From Harmothoe impar (lineage: Eukaryota > Annelida > Polychaeta > Phyllodocida > Polynoidae), in the NCBI GenBank assembly GCA_947462335.1, contig OX381708.1:45945377-46009376 (forward strand): a stretch of DNA of 64,000 nt, read 5' to 3'. Positions 36,420-46,497 of this stretch are shown piece after piece. Below the pieces are notes generated by a model, which saw only the letters and a program-made list of their open reading frames with translations, searched no databases and was not told the origin of the DNA. Position 1 is the first letter of the stretch. Each line of letters starts with the position of its first letter. The translations under genes and the position numbers were made by a program.

Positions 36420-39400
36420 CTGTGTGTGTACTGTTCTAATTGTTTCTTGTTATAAAATCAATTTGACTTAAATATGTTATGATGATTACATTTCAATCAG
36501 ATTGTAAAACTAGCATGTTCTAATTATCAACAGTATCCAATAATATTTGTGAACCACTTTTGTGGATCTGTAGATTGGTAATTCCTAATTTTCAGCACTA
36601 CAGCAATATTTTCACCGCCCCCGTTAGAGTAACCAGATTCCCAGGCAGAGGCAAAAATACCTCTTTTTATGTCCAATCAAATCAGAATTTCCAAAACCGC
36701 AGCACTTCATTTCCTATTGTCACCAAGAAGAATGGCTCTGCTTGAAGCACTAATTCCATTGCACCTCAGGCCAAATTGGGATGAAACGTGTCCGCCTCAT
36801 TACATAGGGCGCCATCATGTTGAGTCAGTCTTACACAGGTTTCAGGCAGGCCGTCAATAAATTATGTCAGACTCAAGTGAGGAGTTTCAATCTTATTTAT
36901 GACAAAACTGAAAAGGGGGCGTTGTTTTGCTCACTCTATTTGTTGTTAAGCAGCCCACTCTTAATTAGCTTTGAGCGTTTTCTGGAATTGCAGGATTTAT
37001 CTTCAGCATTAAGTGGGTGCTTTCCACAATAAACCTTAGGTCTCTTCTCTTGAAGTATTACTCGAAGATGCGTGTGTTTTATAATTATGCCCTCGTTATT
37101 ACTGTCATATTTATAGTACGTGTAATACTATAGTGGACTCGTGGGAATGAAGTCATGCATGCACAGTGAGTCGTAGCGAAACTTGTTTTGGGAAATAACC
37201 CTGAATCCAACATGTATGTCACTACATGTATACCTCTTCCAACTTAATTTCTTCCTGTTTGTGTTTATTTGTTCCTTTTTTTACTTCTTCTTGTCCAAAA
37301 GCAGCCATAGCAGTACATAGCACATGTATACAGAGGAAGGTAGGTGTCGGTCGGGGATGGGTGAGGGGGGGGGTCAGTCAGAGTGACATCCATGCAGGTA
37401 GAAACCATCATTTTATTCTAATTTAAACATTATGTATAGTAATATAACAATTACTATGCATAGTCTACAAACTATGCAATGTAGCCTGAGATCAGTCTGG
37501 TTAGGTTCGATATATAGGTGCAGGTTGAGTATAGACGGAGCCAAGACCGCCAGGGGCTGTGGTGGGAGGTGTTAGTGTTGGCGGCAAGGCTGGGTCACCT
37601 TCCAATGCACTCTGTGAACTCGCTGCCATCTTTATTGTCCCCTGAAGAATACTTTGATTCTTGGAGACTGTCTTTTGTACTTTTTCATGATACATTTCTA
37701 TCAGCATATAGTATAGTCTCCCCCAATATCTATTTTCCTATTGATATATTCTTAAAATTTAGTTTTATTACGATAATTATTACATTAATCTGACTGTTAT
37801 CTCATGATTGTCACAATTATTGTGATGATACATATAGGCAGGCTTCATGTATCTAAGATTAAAACAACTACATGCACTGGCTGATTTTGTCAAATGGAAA
37901 TCATGTCATTGTAATGCAGTATTGAAGTTCGTATTTATGCTCTTGACCCACTGATTTCTCACGGTGTGGTACCACTCTAATTAATCGTTGATATTCTTAC
38001 AAATGAATAGAATTCTAGAAAGTAAAATGCTACAGACACACCTCTAGCATTGCCTGCTGCCACTCAGCAGTGGATTGCTATTGACAAACAGAGTGTGGAT
38101 ACATATTAAAGCTTCCCACTCTCATCGATGTTTGAATGTGCTTCCTAAGTCGCGTGACCCTCTTTTACCGTTAAATGCCAGCAAGTTGGTACCCCTACAG
38201 CAACAGTCGTATTGGAGCCGGGACAGATACTCAACCCTTTTTATAGGGCGGGCGGGGGTTTAAGGAACCACGTGATTGGCACTGAGCCAAATATCACATC
38301 ACCCTTCCGTGTAAACAACCTTCAGAAAGGAAGGATCCATTTTCTGGTCAAAGGGATGGTGGCTGGGTCTGAGATGGTTCGTCTCCGCTGCCATCTGGTG
38401 TGTTGTTAACACACTAAAAGCAGCCAGACCTACACAAGTTTCTGCATGATGGAGCACCTGGTCATTTTCTCAAAGGGAGGGACCAGGGGGGATCCATGCC
38501 ACTAGTTGTAGAGGGTGGGGGTGGGTAATGAATTACCGGTAGTTGAAATAGCTGGAAGACTTTATGGATTTGTCAGGGTGTTTCAGGGTGTTATGACTAG
38601 ATGATAGTAGATCTACACCTCATCAGTACAAGCGTGGAGTATAGGTAGTAAACTTGGTGTTGTGAACTTGATGGTAAAGTTTATAATTTTCACCCTCCCT
38701 AATTCCTGAATGGAAAGTGAACAGTGTTTACCCCTGCCCATATGAATGATGCTACATTTAATAGGCAAGATGAAGGGGGTGACCCTAGTAGGAAAGAAAC
38801 ACGTTTACAGAAACACCCAGTAGTGCATTACATTTCTGACATGTGCACGGTACCAGTGCTTCACACCAGAGGGTGCACCATGCAGTCGCTATAAATCCAA
38901 TACAACACACATCCATGCACTTTTATCAACTTTTAACATCGGCTAATAGGATAGCCTTGGAAAATGACCTGCAAGCTATTTACACAACACATCCTATATG
39001 CGTTCTATGAAAAAAGGACAAGATAACCGTAATTCAGATGGAAGGAGGTTTCAAGAAATTGAGTTATGTTTTGATTTCGTTCTTGACGAAAACAACAAAA
39101 ATGCTAGGGCTACGACAAAAGAAAATAGTTGTGTCTCAGGTGACATTGTCAGAAGGTCTGACGCAGATAGATCGGCTTTATTTTTCTTTGAAATGTATTA
39201 TATTTCTTCAAGTGTTTCAACGTTGGTTTCAAAGAGACGGGGTCTGGCCTGTTTTGCTGGGCACAGTTGGATGACCTGGAATACTTCTTTCTCTGGTTCT
39301 AAGCTTCCATTGTTACAGTTTTTCATATCTATACGACTTGTATGATGAGTCATGTTGGAAGTAGATGTATATGAAGGATCAGACCACACGCACTCCCTAT

Positions 39401-39426
39401 ATAGCCCATGTGGGTCAGTTTCTATA
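36420..39426. other. No supported gene
   Basis: A long pyrimidine tract ending AAAAGCAG at 37303 is followed by a 35 bp segment with one open frame (I-A-V-H-S-T-C-I-Q-R-K) and donor AAG|GTAGGT. It could be a short plus-strand exon, but nothing in phase was found nearby. On the minus strand a good Kozak start near 37630 opens a 42-codon frame with no supported partner exon. Confidence 0.3.
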
Positions 39427-39607
39427 GGGGTATAATCAGAGAATATAATTAAGTATCCTACTTTTGGGGCCTTTTCAAGCCCCCCCCCCTTCCCGTCACT
39501 GTTTTAGGCGGATTGTCCTAAACAAATACATGTCCTGGGTCAGGTTTCCTCACTCAATCTAAATACCCTACACCCTAGCAGGTGACCGGTCATTTGTGAA
39601 CTTCCCC
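39427..39607. mobile_element. MITE, GGGGACGT...ACGTTCCC family, copy 3 (diverged)
   Basis: The right end GTCATTTGTGAACTTCCCC and the internal TTTTGGGGCCTTTTCAA and CCCGTCACTGTTT match the family. The left terminal repeat is eroded. It ends about 50 bp before the Ngaro-type element. Confidence 0.5.
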
Positions 39608-39660
39608 TTATTTTATGGTTCTGGCATGCAAACGGCCTATAAATGGTCATGAGAGTATAT

Positions 39661-39833
39661 CATTAATGTACTATCTGTCGTAAAGTAAGGAGGGAGACAG
39701 GGTTTGGAGACATTAAAATTTATTTTATGAAATAAGATTTTGTATTTGTAAAGTTTATACATACATGAATTGAATAAGTAAATGTAAAATGATGATAACA
39801 TAATTAAAATACAAGGTATGAGATTATGAACAC
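39661..39833 (-). repeat. Split direct repeat B2 (right end of the element)
   Basis: 173 bp, identical to 40098-40270. It is AT-rich, unlike the GC-richer A repeats. Confidence 0.95.
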
Positions 39834-39907
39834 GTAGGAACATAGTGAGTATAATGATTGATACATATAATATTGAGAATATTGAATATGAGGAGTGGGT
39901 GGGTGGG

Positions 39908-40100
39908 ACAATGTGTATGGAGTTGTGAGGTTGACGGTGGTGGAGAGAAGAATGGACGAAGGACGAGGAGAGAGGGCGAGATTGAGGTTTTGGTACCTAA
40001 TAGTACCGGTAGGTGGAGGAGTGGAGTGTGTAGGAGGTGGAGACGTCAGGTGGACATCAATGACACCCCCTAGCCGCCCACACGGCTATGAGGAACCCAT
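39908..40100 (-). repeat. Split direct repeat A2
   Basis: 193 bp, identical to 45201-45393. It is separated from B2 by 74 bp of unique sequence and overlaps B1 by three bases. Confidence 0.95.
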
Positions 40101-40270
40101 TAATGTACTATCTGTCGTAAAGTAAGGAGGGAGACAGGGTTTGGAGACATTAAAATTTATTTTATGAAATAAGATTTTGTATTTGTAAAGTTTATACATA
40201 CATGAATTGAATAAGTAAATGTAAAATGATGATAACATAATTAAAATACAAGGTATGAGATTATGAACAC
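40098..40270 (-). repeat. Split direct repeat B1
   Basis: 173 bp, identical to 39661-39833. It begins about 40 bp after the recombinase stop. Confidence 0.95.
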
Positions 40271-40308
40271 CAAGCCTGCAAGAGGTATAGGGTGGTAGTG
40301 GGTGGGAT

Positions 40309-43300
40309 TTAGGCATTTACTGTTTGTTCTTTGATTTGAGACACTTTATAAGTGTTGTGTTGAGGCGCTTCACATGGGAAGTGCGGATGTACTGGCGGTG
40401 GACTGTTGACTTCCACCCGCCATATTTCTGAATGTCCAGTTCTGGTATGCCGGCCTGGAATGCCTCCGTGGCGGCAGCTGACCTGAGGCCGTGGAGGGTG
40501 AAGGCATTTTTCTTGAGGCCAAGGCCCTCGAGTTTCTGACCCCACATTTTTTGAATGAAAGTTACCGGTACTGGGGCTCGGTCTTGGAACATAAGTAGTG
40601 GTTCTCCAAGATGGCTGGTCGGCGCGACTGCCATTGCGGCCTGTAGGGTTGATACTACACATATGTCCTTGTCTGTGGATGGCTCCAGAGTGATGGATCG
40701 CCTCTGGTTGGTTCGCTGCATGTTCTTTGCTGCTTTGATGTTCAGAGTGAGGCGACCCGCCCTGATTGAGGCGTCGCCTCTTGTGAGGTGGTAGATACCG
40801 TTGAACTTCCTCACTGAGGGGGGGGTCACCTCCGACTTCCTGAGCGCACCGTAGAACTGAATGAGGAGTGCTGCTCTCACCAGGATCTGGTCGGGTGAAT
40901 TGTCTAGAGAGCGCAGCACCTCCCTGAGAATGCCCATGGGCACTGCCGGCCTCACCCTGGGTACGTATGCCTTGTTCCTGTGCAGGGCCTCCAGTGCCCT
41001 GGCGACCCGTGGGTGCTCGGCCTGCAGTGATGGGTACCCGGCCAACCTCATGAATACTCTCACGTGTGAGATGTGGTTTGAGATCGTGGCCGGCGCTGTG
41101 ATGTGTAGGTTCAGGTATTCGATGTATACACACAACATCGAGTGGTGTGGGGACGAGGGATCCATCCCCATGTGGCTGCAGAATGCCAGGTACGTTGCCA
41201 CTGCTGATCTGTGATTTAGCCACGTGCCCTCGGCCCTCGACATCCTCTGGCGCAGGTTGGCTAGCCTCTGAAGAGATGAGAGCACCAGATCTGCAACGTA
41301 TAGATGGTGTGAGCTTGCTGAGTACATCTGTGACAGGATCAACAATCAGGAGGTTGTGTCTTTTAACTAGTTCACACGTTTCATTATACATTTTTAGTGA
41401 TAGGTGAGCTCGACTAAGTCTGTCTGCTAGAATATTGCTCACACCTGGTACATGAACATATGATAGGATAAGACCCAGCCTGGCTTGGACTAGCCATGCT
41501 TTCCTAGCACAGTCTAATAGAACCTTGTTGTGGCCTCTGCCAGAGGTGAATACATCCACAGCGTTCTGATTATCACAGTGAATTCTAATATGGGATCCTG
41601 TGTGGGACTGGCTGAGGAAAGTCTCCATCGCCACCACAACATTCGCCGCTTCAAGTTCAGCTATGATATCCACTGGGTCCTCAGCTGGACACACACTTCC
41701 TGCGTACGCTTGAGTGCCATCTGAGGCACCAATTCCGCTACCACAAGCATCTACAAATATTTCTTTGTTGGGTGTCGGTTTTGGGATGACTGAAGTGCCA
41801 TTCCACGACGAACCAAAATCAATAAACCACTGGAGGTCTGACCTCATTTCAGAGTTAACGTTTATGAAGCCCTTGACCATGCCCCTGAGTGCATCCAATA
41901 GCTTGGAGACGAATAGCCGGGCCGGGCGGACACACTTAGCAATATGCAATAGCTTTCCTAGAAGGGACTGCAACATCTTGCGTGTGAGAGACCTTCTTTT
42001 GATGCACTTACTGACCTGGGTAAGGGTCTCTTGTAGCTTGTCGTCAGGGATCCTGAGCGTCATGTCCCTACTGTTTATCTCAATACCGAGCCATGTGATA
42101 CACTGTGTGGGCGGCTGACACTTGTCCTTAGCTTCTGGGAGCCCGAGCTCAGCGAGTAGCTCCCTTGCCCTGGAGTGGTCAGCCTCAGCACGTGATCTGT
42201 TGGGGGATAAGATTATGAGGTCGTCAAGATACATATAAGATCGTATACCTTCACTCCTGAGTACTCCCACTATTGAATCTGCCACTTTTTGCATGTGCAT
42301 ACTGGATGAGCGTGCCCCAAAGGGCATACTGACGTCGCAGAAGTACTCCCCCCGCCATTCCATCCCCAGCAAAGGCCAATCAATTACGTCACATTTGAAA
42401 TTGCGGTAGGCCCTGGAGACATCTGACGAGCTGAGGAATGTTTCACTACCCATGTCCAATAGTTCTTTCACTAGGGAGTCTACTGTGGGTAGGGCGTGAG
42501 ACTGTATGTGACCCAGTACGTTATTTTTCATGATAAATGCATTGACAGACTTGTTGCGGGGAAATGTCATATCAATGATGACCCTTCTCTCGTCGGTGTT
42601 ACGTTTCTCTCTCGACATGAGAGGTGATACGTGCATCCATGGCGAGAAGGGTGGCGAGGTGAAGGGGCCAAGTAGGGCACCGTGACCCATTTCTTTGTGC
42701 ACAAACTTGTCAATACTAATGGGGTAGTCTACAGCGCTGGGGTGGTTTGGAACCCCAACAGTATCGGATACCGGGCCTAGATATCCCAAGGGGAACCCAT
42801 ACCTGACAAAGTCGGCCAGCTGATCTCCCTGTGGGGACCCCCTGAGGTAGAAGTCCCAGGCATCCAGATGTAGGTCTGTGGGGAGCGTGATCCTAGCCTC
42901 GAGGCAATTGGGGAGGCCGGTAGCCCTAACACAGTCATAAATGTAGGCTAGATGAGGGTCACCTCCAGTCCCTGAGAGCTGGGGCCAGTTGTCTATACGG
43001 TGTTCTCTATAACCCATGGGTGACAGATCTATACTTGTATTCACATTGTCTGTCTCACATGCTTTTCTAATGGCTGTAAAGTCTATCATACCTGTGGCGT
43101 GTTGTCGTGGGAGTCCGGTACGTGTGCCTTCTGGCCGGGGGACCGGGACGCGGTCCCCCTCCGGCCGGGCACTCGTCCCTGTAGTCGGCCGGTCGGTGAA
43201 TACACCTCCCTGCGGCCGGTGAGCGTCACCCAGCGCCTCGTTCTGTACCGTGCCTGCGATCTCCGGTGTGTCTGCGGGCGTAACGGTCACTTGAGGCACC

Positions 43301-43800
43301 TGATGAGGCTGTGGTGCTTTGTAATAATCATAAAAGTCATTATCATCATCCCCCTCGATCGACAAACATGGCTTGCCGTCGCCATATTGGATCTCGTCCA
43401 AGCTCACGTCTCGCGCAGCCCGAGAGGGGCACGCCGCAAGACGGGCGCTGTGATTGGTCGGCCGCGTAATGACGTCACTCCTACATTCCTGGGGAAACCC
43501 CTGCACGCGGGGATCCCGGGGAAGCCCTTTGTTTACAAACAACTCCGCGCCACGTGTGCGCTGACTGCTGTCGTAGTCTAGGGTCTGCAGGCTGTCACAC
43601 GATGATGCTGAGTTTAAACTGTCAATACAATGGTCCCTACTGTTAGGTACTGTAGGCGCCATCCCTGTAGATAGGGGGAGGGCGCCGACCACTAGTTTTT
43701 TCCCGCCGGAGGCTGGTAGACACTGGCTGTCACGGTGCCTCTCTGCGTCTGTTGTACCGGCCACGATGGAGGAGGGGCGTCCCGAAACTTGTTCTGGCAC
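40309..43800 (-). CDS. Reverse transcriptase-RNase H polyprotein of the Ngaro-type element
   Basis: The 1163-codon ORF copies the element's RNA. Residues 1-330 are not recognised and may be linker. The RT domain spans about 350-590, with D-V-S-R-A-Y-R, S-M-P-F-G-A-R-S-S-S and the catalytic Y-L-D-D at 524-527. RNase H follows at about 680-800, with acidic residues D684, E715 or E717, D743 and D793 (A-D-R-L-S-R). From about codon 819 the frame continues open over the recombinase gene for 345 codons with a Pro/His/Ser-rich, basic tail (P-H-K-R-R-R). It overlaps gag by 109 bp in the -1 frame, so frameshifting or internal initiation is likely. Confidence 0.9.
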   Translation of the reverse strand: MPEQVSGRPSSIVAGTTDAERHRDSQCLPASGGKKLVVGALPLSTGMAPTVPNSRDHCIDSLNSASSCDSLQTLDYDSSQRTRGAELFVNKGLPRDPRVQGFPQECRSDVITRPTNHSARLAACPSRAARDVSLDEIQYGDGKPCLSIEGDDDNDFYDYYKAPQPHQVPQVTVTPADTPEIAGTVQNEALGDAHRPQGGVFTDRPTTGTSARPEGDRVPVPRPEGTRTGLPRQHATGMIDFTAIRKACETDNVNTSIDLSPMGYREHRIDNWPQLSGTGGDPHLAYIYDCVRATGLPNCLEARITLPTDLHLDAWDFYLRGSPQGDQLADFVRYGFPLGYLGPVSDTVGVPNHPSAVDYPISIDKFVHKEMGHGALLGPFTSPPFSPWMHVSPLMSREKRNTDERRVIIDMTFPRNKSVNAFIMKNNVLGHIQSHALPTVDSLVKELLDMGSETFLSSSDVSRAYRNFKCDVIDWPLLGMEWRGEYFCDVSMPFGARSSSMHMQKVADSIVGVLRSEGIRSYMYLDDLIILSPNRSRAEADHSRARELLAELGLPEAKDKCQPPTQCITWLGIEINSRDMTLRIPDDKLQETLTQVSKCIKRRSLTRKMLQSLLGKLLHIAKCVRPARLFVSKLLDALRGMVKGFINVNSEMRSDLQWFIDFGSSWNGTSVIPKPTPNKEIFVDACGSGIGASDGTQAYAGSVCPAEDPVDIIAELEAANVVVAMETFLSQSHTGSHIRIHCDNQNAVDVFTSGRGHNKVLLDCARKAWLVQARLGLILSYVHVPGVSNILADRLSRAHLSLKMYNETCELVKRHNLLIVDPVTDVLSKLTPSIRCRSGALISSEASQPAPEDVEGRGHVAKSQISSGNVPGILQPHGDGSLVPTPLDVVCIHRIPEPTHHSAGHDLKPHLTRESIHEVGRVPITAGRAPTGRQGTGGPAQEQGIRTQGEAGSAHGHSQGGAALSRQFTRPDPGESSTPHSVLRCAQEVGGDPPLSEEVQRYLPPHKRRRLNQGGSPHSEHQSSKEHAANQPEAIHHSGAIHRQGHMCSINPTGRNGSRADQPSWRTTTYVPRPSPSTGNFHSKNVGSETRGPWPQEKCLHPPRPQVSCRHGGIPGRHTRTGHSEIWRVEVNSPPPVHPHFPCEAPQHNTYKVSQIKEQTVNA
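40317..41345 (-). CDS. Tyrosine recombinase (integrase) of the Ngaro-type element
   Basis: The 342-residue protein is a phage-integrase-fold recombinase that would catalyse integration of the element's circular DNA. Residues about 35-120 fit the SAM-like core-binding domain. The catalytic region has R169 (G-A-L-R-K-S-E-V), H285-x-x-R288 (H-G-L-R), W311 in Y-G-G-W, and nucleophile Y319 in R-Q-Y-I-R. All catalytic residues seen are present, so it could be active. It lies in a different frame wholly inside the 3' part of the RT ORF, so it needs its own start or a frameshift. The first ATG is used here as start; the true N terminus is uncertain. Confidence 0.9.
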   Translation of the reverse strand: MLILSQMYSASSHHLYVADLVLSSLQRLANLRQRMSRAEGTWLNHRSAVATYLAFCSHMGMDPSSPHHSMLCVYIEYLNLHITAPATISNHISHVRVFMRLAGYPSLQAEHPRVARALEALHRNKAYVPRVRPAVPMGILREVLRSLDNSPDQILVRAALLIQFYGALRKSEVTPPSVRKFNGIYHLTRGDASIRAGRLTLNIKAAKNMQRTNQRRSITLEPSTDKDICVVSTLQAAMAVAPTSHLGEPLLMFQDRAPVPVTFIQKMWGQKLEGLGLKKNAFTLHGLRSAAATEAFQAGIPELDIQKYGGWKSTVHRQYIRTSHVKRLNTTLIKCLKSKNKQ

Positions 43801-45068
43801 GCAATGAAAGTGTGGTGTAGGCGCTTGCCCTTAGCATGACAGTATGAACATACATGTAACATTTTCATGCCGGTCTCCTCATGATCATGCTTGTGCTTAC
43901 ACCCCTTGTCTGCATTATAGTCCGTGCAGGGTATGGAGGGACGTTGGGACCCAGGCTGTGACCCCGACGACTGTGAGCCCTTCTCCATCCCACCTGTCAT
44001 GGAGATTCTAACCCTCTCGTCTTGGATCTCCACCTTCTTATCCCATGATAACTCTTCTGTTTCGATCTTGTCAAACATGAGCTGTGACCACCTTCTAACC
44101 TGTGCCCATGGGCGGACCAGACTGTCTATGCTCACATGGTGTAGGTGTGTGAACATAGACTCATAGTGCTCAGGCTCAAAGGCTCCCTTCTTACGTAGCA
44201 GTGCAAGGAAGGCTGTGATGTATTCATCCCTGAGCATTAGGTGCCTGTAGTCTAACTTCTGCTTGAGGGTGGACATACCATCCTTTTCAATAAACATGTA
44301 TGGTTTAGCGACAGGGCGTTTGGCCATGATATTGCCAATGAATTGAAGCTTACCATCGGTGGGCCTGTGCTGCATCTCCTCCTGGCGCATGTAGTGGCCA
44401 ATGAAGTCCTGGTGCTGAGGGAGGGCCTTGAGCTGACGTGTAGGGGGTAGGCCCAGGCCCTCCTGGCCGGCCACCGGGCCGTGGTATGGTGTGCCGCCGA
44501 CGGCCCCCTCCTCCAGGGGGGAGACCAGTGGCGGGGCGGCACGTGAATGACGACTTGGGGTGCTGGACCTAGGTGCTGGCGGGCCGGCCTCCATGTTGGA
44601 CAGGATCTGCCCCAACTTGAGGTTGACCTCGTCCATCTGCGACTTCATTCCCCCAATGTCAGACTTGACACTTTTAATGTCCTTTTCCACCTTGTCAAGT
44701 CTGAAGGAGGTGAGGGTGGAGGCAATGCTACCGCTGTTGGAGCCCCGGCTCTCGTGCCGGCTGCTATGGCGGCTAGCATGGCGTGACGGCGTCTTGCCAC
44801 TACCAGTCCTGTCGACAGTGTGGAATGTGACTTCCCCGTCAGTGGAATTCGAGTTATGTCCCAGCCTACTTGGGGCTGTAGAATTTTTAGAGCTTTTTCG
44901 AGAGCTTCTGTGTGACTGACTGGAGCGTCGGGTACCGACCGAGGGTTGATTGGAGACTTGGGAGGTTGACCCAATCACAGTGTCGTCTGAGTGATCAGAG
45001 CCTGCACTAGTGTTAGAGGAGTCACCTCCGCCATTGTCCCCTGCCCTGGCACGTGTTACCGTCGGCAT
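43692..45068 (-). CDS. Gag-like protein of the Ngaro-type element
   Basis: The 458-residue ORF is first after the A1 repeat. Residues 1-115 are Ser/Arg/His-rich and disordered. Residues about 120-160 form a probable coiled coil (heptad-like L-D-K-V-E-K-D-I-K-S-V). The middle (about 200-350) is likely the capsid-like part. Residues 381-424 hold a Cys/His cluster (C-x8-C-x-H-x-H-x-H, then C-x2-C-x7-H-H-x4-C) suited to zinc and nucleic-acid binding. Position, size and layout match gag of DIRS-order elements. The assignment rests on these and not on a sequence search. Confidence 0.8.
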   Translation of the reverse strand: MPTVTRARAGDNGGGDSSNTSAGSDHSDDTVIGSTSQVSNQPSVGTRRSSQSHRSSRKSSKNSTAPSRLGHNSNSTDGEVTFHTVDRTGSGKTPSRHASRHSSRHESRGSNSGSIASTLTSFRLDKVEKDIKSVKSDIGGMKSQMDEVNLKLGQILSNMEAGPPAPRSSTPSRHSRAAPPLVSPLEEGAVGGTPYHGPVAGQEGLGLPPTRQLKALPQHQDFIGHYMRQEEMQHRPTDGKLQFIGNIMAKRPVAKPYMFIEKDGMSTLKQKLDYRHLMLRDEYITAFLALLRKKGAFEPEHYESMFTHLHHVSIDSLVRPWAQVRRWSQLMFDKIETEELSWDKKVEIQDERVRISMTGGMEKGSQSSGSQPGSQRPSIPCTDYNADKGCKHKHDHEETGMKMLHVCSYCHAKGKRLHHTFIACQNKFRDAPPPSWPVQQTQRGTVTASVYQPPAGKN

Positions 45069-45200
45069 CGTAAATTGACCAATAACTCGAATATATGTAA
45101 TTCAACTCTCCCCTCACTACACAGGCACACCTGACACATGCAAATGAAAAGCTAAAATCTATAAAAGTGCAGGTATATGTTGTGCCAAAAAAGTATGCTT

Positions 45201-45393
45201 ACAATGTGTATGGAGTTGTGAGGTTGACGGTGGTGGAGAGAAGAATGGACGAAGGACGAGGAGAGAGGGCGAGATTGAGGTTTTGGTACCTAATAGTACC
45301 GGTAGGTGGAGGAGTGGAGTGTGTAGGAGGTGGAGACGTCAGGTGGACATCAATGACACCCCCTAGCCGCCCACACGGCTATGAGGAACCCAT
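45201..45393 (-). repeat. Split direct repeat A1 (5' end of the element)
   Basis: 193 bp, identical to 39908-40100. The element starts ATGGGTTCCTCATAGCCGTG on the minus strand. Promoter signals for the element would be expected here. Confidence 0.95.
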
Positions 45394-45805
45394 ACTCACC
45401 ATGTGCTGCACTCTTCGCACTCAAAAACACAGGAAAGAGGGTTACATATGTATATGTGCACTCACTGACAGCATTCCAAGAACTTCTATCAATAATATAT
45501 CATGTTAGTAGTAGCAGTGTCCATTCACATAATTAGACTTGCTCAAGCCTACGACAATATGGATACGTTTTTAATGGCATAATCATTACTTTTGATTTAG
45601 ATTGATATCCGCGGATGTGCTATAGTTTAATAGTGTAACACTTAGACATATTTATGATTGTGAAGTTTGAACAATAAACCATTAGTGGGTTTACTTGTTT
45701 CACACTGGTCATAATGATATCCCTGGATGTATAATAACAAAATATAAATGTATAGCAAGGGGCGAGGGGGAGGGGGTAACTCAGGCCAGTCTATACAAAC
45801 TCCTT

Positions 45806-45833
45806 CCACCCACCCACCCACCCACCCAGCCAC
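45806..45833. repeat. (CACC)n microsatellite
   Basis: About six CACC units. Confidence 0.9.
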
Positions 45834-46391
45834 TCACCACAGACTAGTACATTTTTGTCTCCTGCTGATCCCTTTAATGAATCACCGATATAGTACTATA
45901 ATTGTCTCCAGGCCCTCCAGGGGGCATCATGGTAGCTCCAGGTCACTCAGTGCGAGGAGCAGATGATATCTATCGTGTGTGTCAGCTTTATCTGGGTATA
46001 TGTAGCAAAAAGTTGGATGTTTGTGTGGAAAGGGTAATACCCTGTGTCTTTCTTTTTTGATAGGAAGTTAACTGTTTGTAGAATGGTGGTCAGTGTAGAT
46101 CTATCCGTCCTTTTCTCATTACACTTTTAGGCATGTCAAGTTTGTTTATCGCCACCTCATGCACCGTATCCGGCTTTGCTGTGGCTTGTATTTATGACGC
46201 CGACAGCAATTCTACATCTTAACAGTCATAGTCTGAGGATCATACTAAATCTTTATTTAAAAAAACAACATTTTATAGATCCACTTAGACTAATAGTATC
46301 GTTGTATGTTGTATCATTATCACGAACATATTATACCACACAGTTACAGTTATACTTATAGCCTATGTGATAGCCTCAGTAAAGCCGATTG

Positions 46392-46497
46392 TGGCACGTT
46401 TACAAGTGACGTCACCTATTCTGAGACCCACACACCGCCCTGTCATTATTTATGGCAAATTGATCTGCATATTTTGAGGTCATTTGTGAACGTCCCC
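46392..46497. mobile_element. MITE, GGGGACGT...ACGTTCCC family, copy 4 (short)
   Basis: ACAAGTGACGTCACCTATTC at the left and GGTCATTTGTGAACGTCCCC at the right form the family's inverted ends. It is about 106 bp, so internally shortened against copies 1 and 2. Confidence 0.6.

Larger units (their letters stand above)
39661..45393 (-). mobile_element. Ngaro-type tyrosine-recombinase retrotransposon, apparently complete
   Basis: Reading on the minus strand the order is A1 (45393-45201), gag, RT-RNase H, tyrosine recombinase, B1 (40270-40098), A2 (40100-39908), B2 (39833-39661). This split direct repeat layout is diagnostic of PAT/Ngaro-type elements of the DIRS order. No methyltransferase domain was recognised, which favours Ngaro. 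A1/A2 (193 bp) and B1/B2 (173 bp) are each identical by eye, so the copy is young. B1 and A2 overlap by the trinucleotide ATG, which also forms the outer 5' end and closes the outer 3' end (CATTAATG). No target duplication is seen, as expected for recombinase-based integration. Confidence 0.93.

Noticed and set aside
37501..37707. Minus-strand short frame with good Kozak start
   Set aside because: 42 codons, Pro-rich, no splice partner or repeat support.
43099..43581. 160-codon plus-strand ORF
   Set aside because: It is antisense to the RT ORF N-terminal part and Arg/Pro-rich, typical of a shadow of a coding strand.
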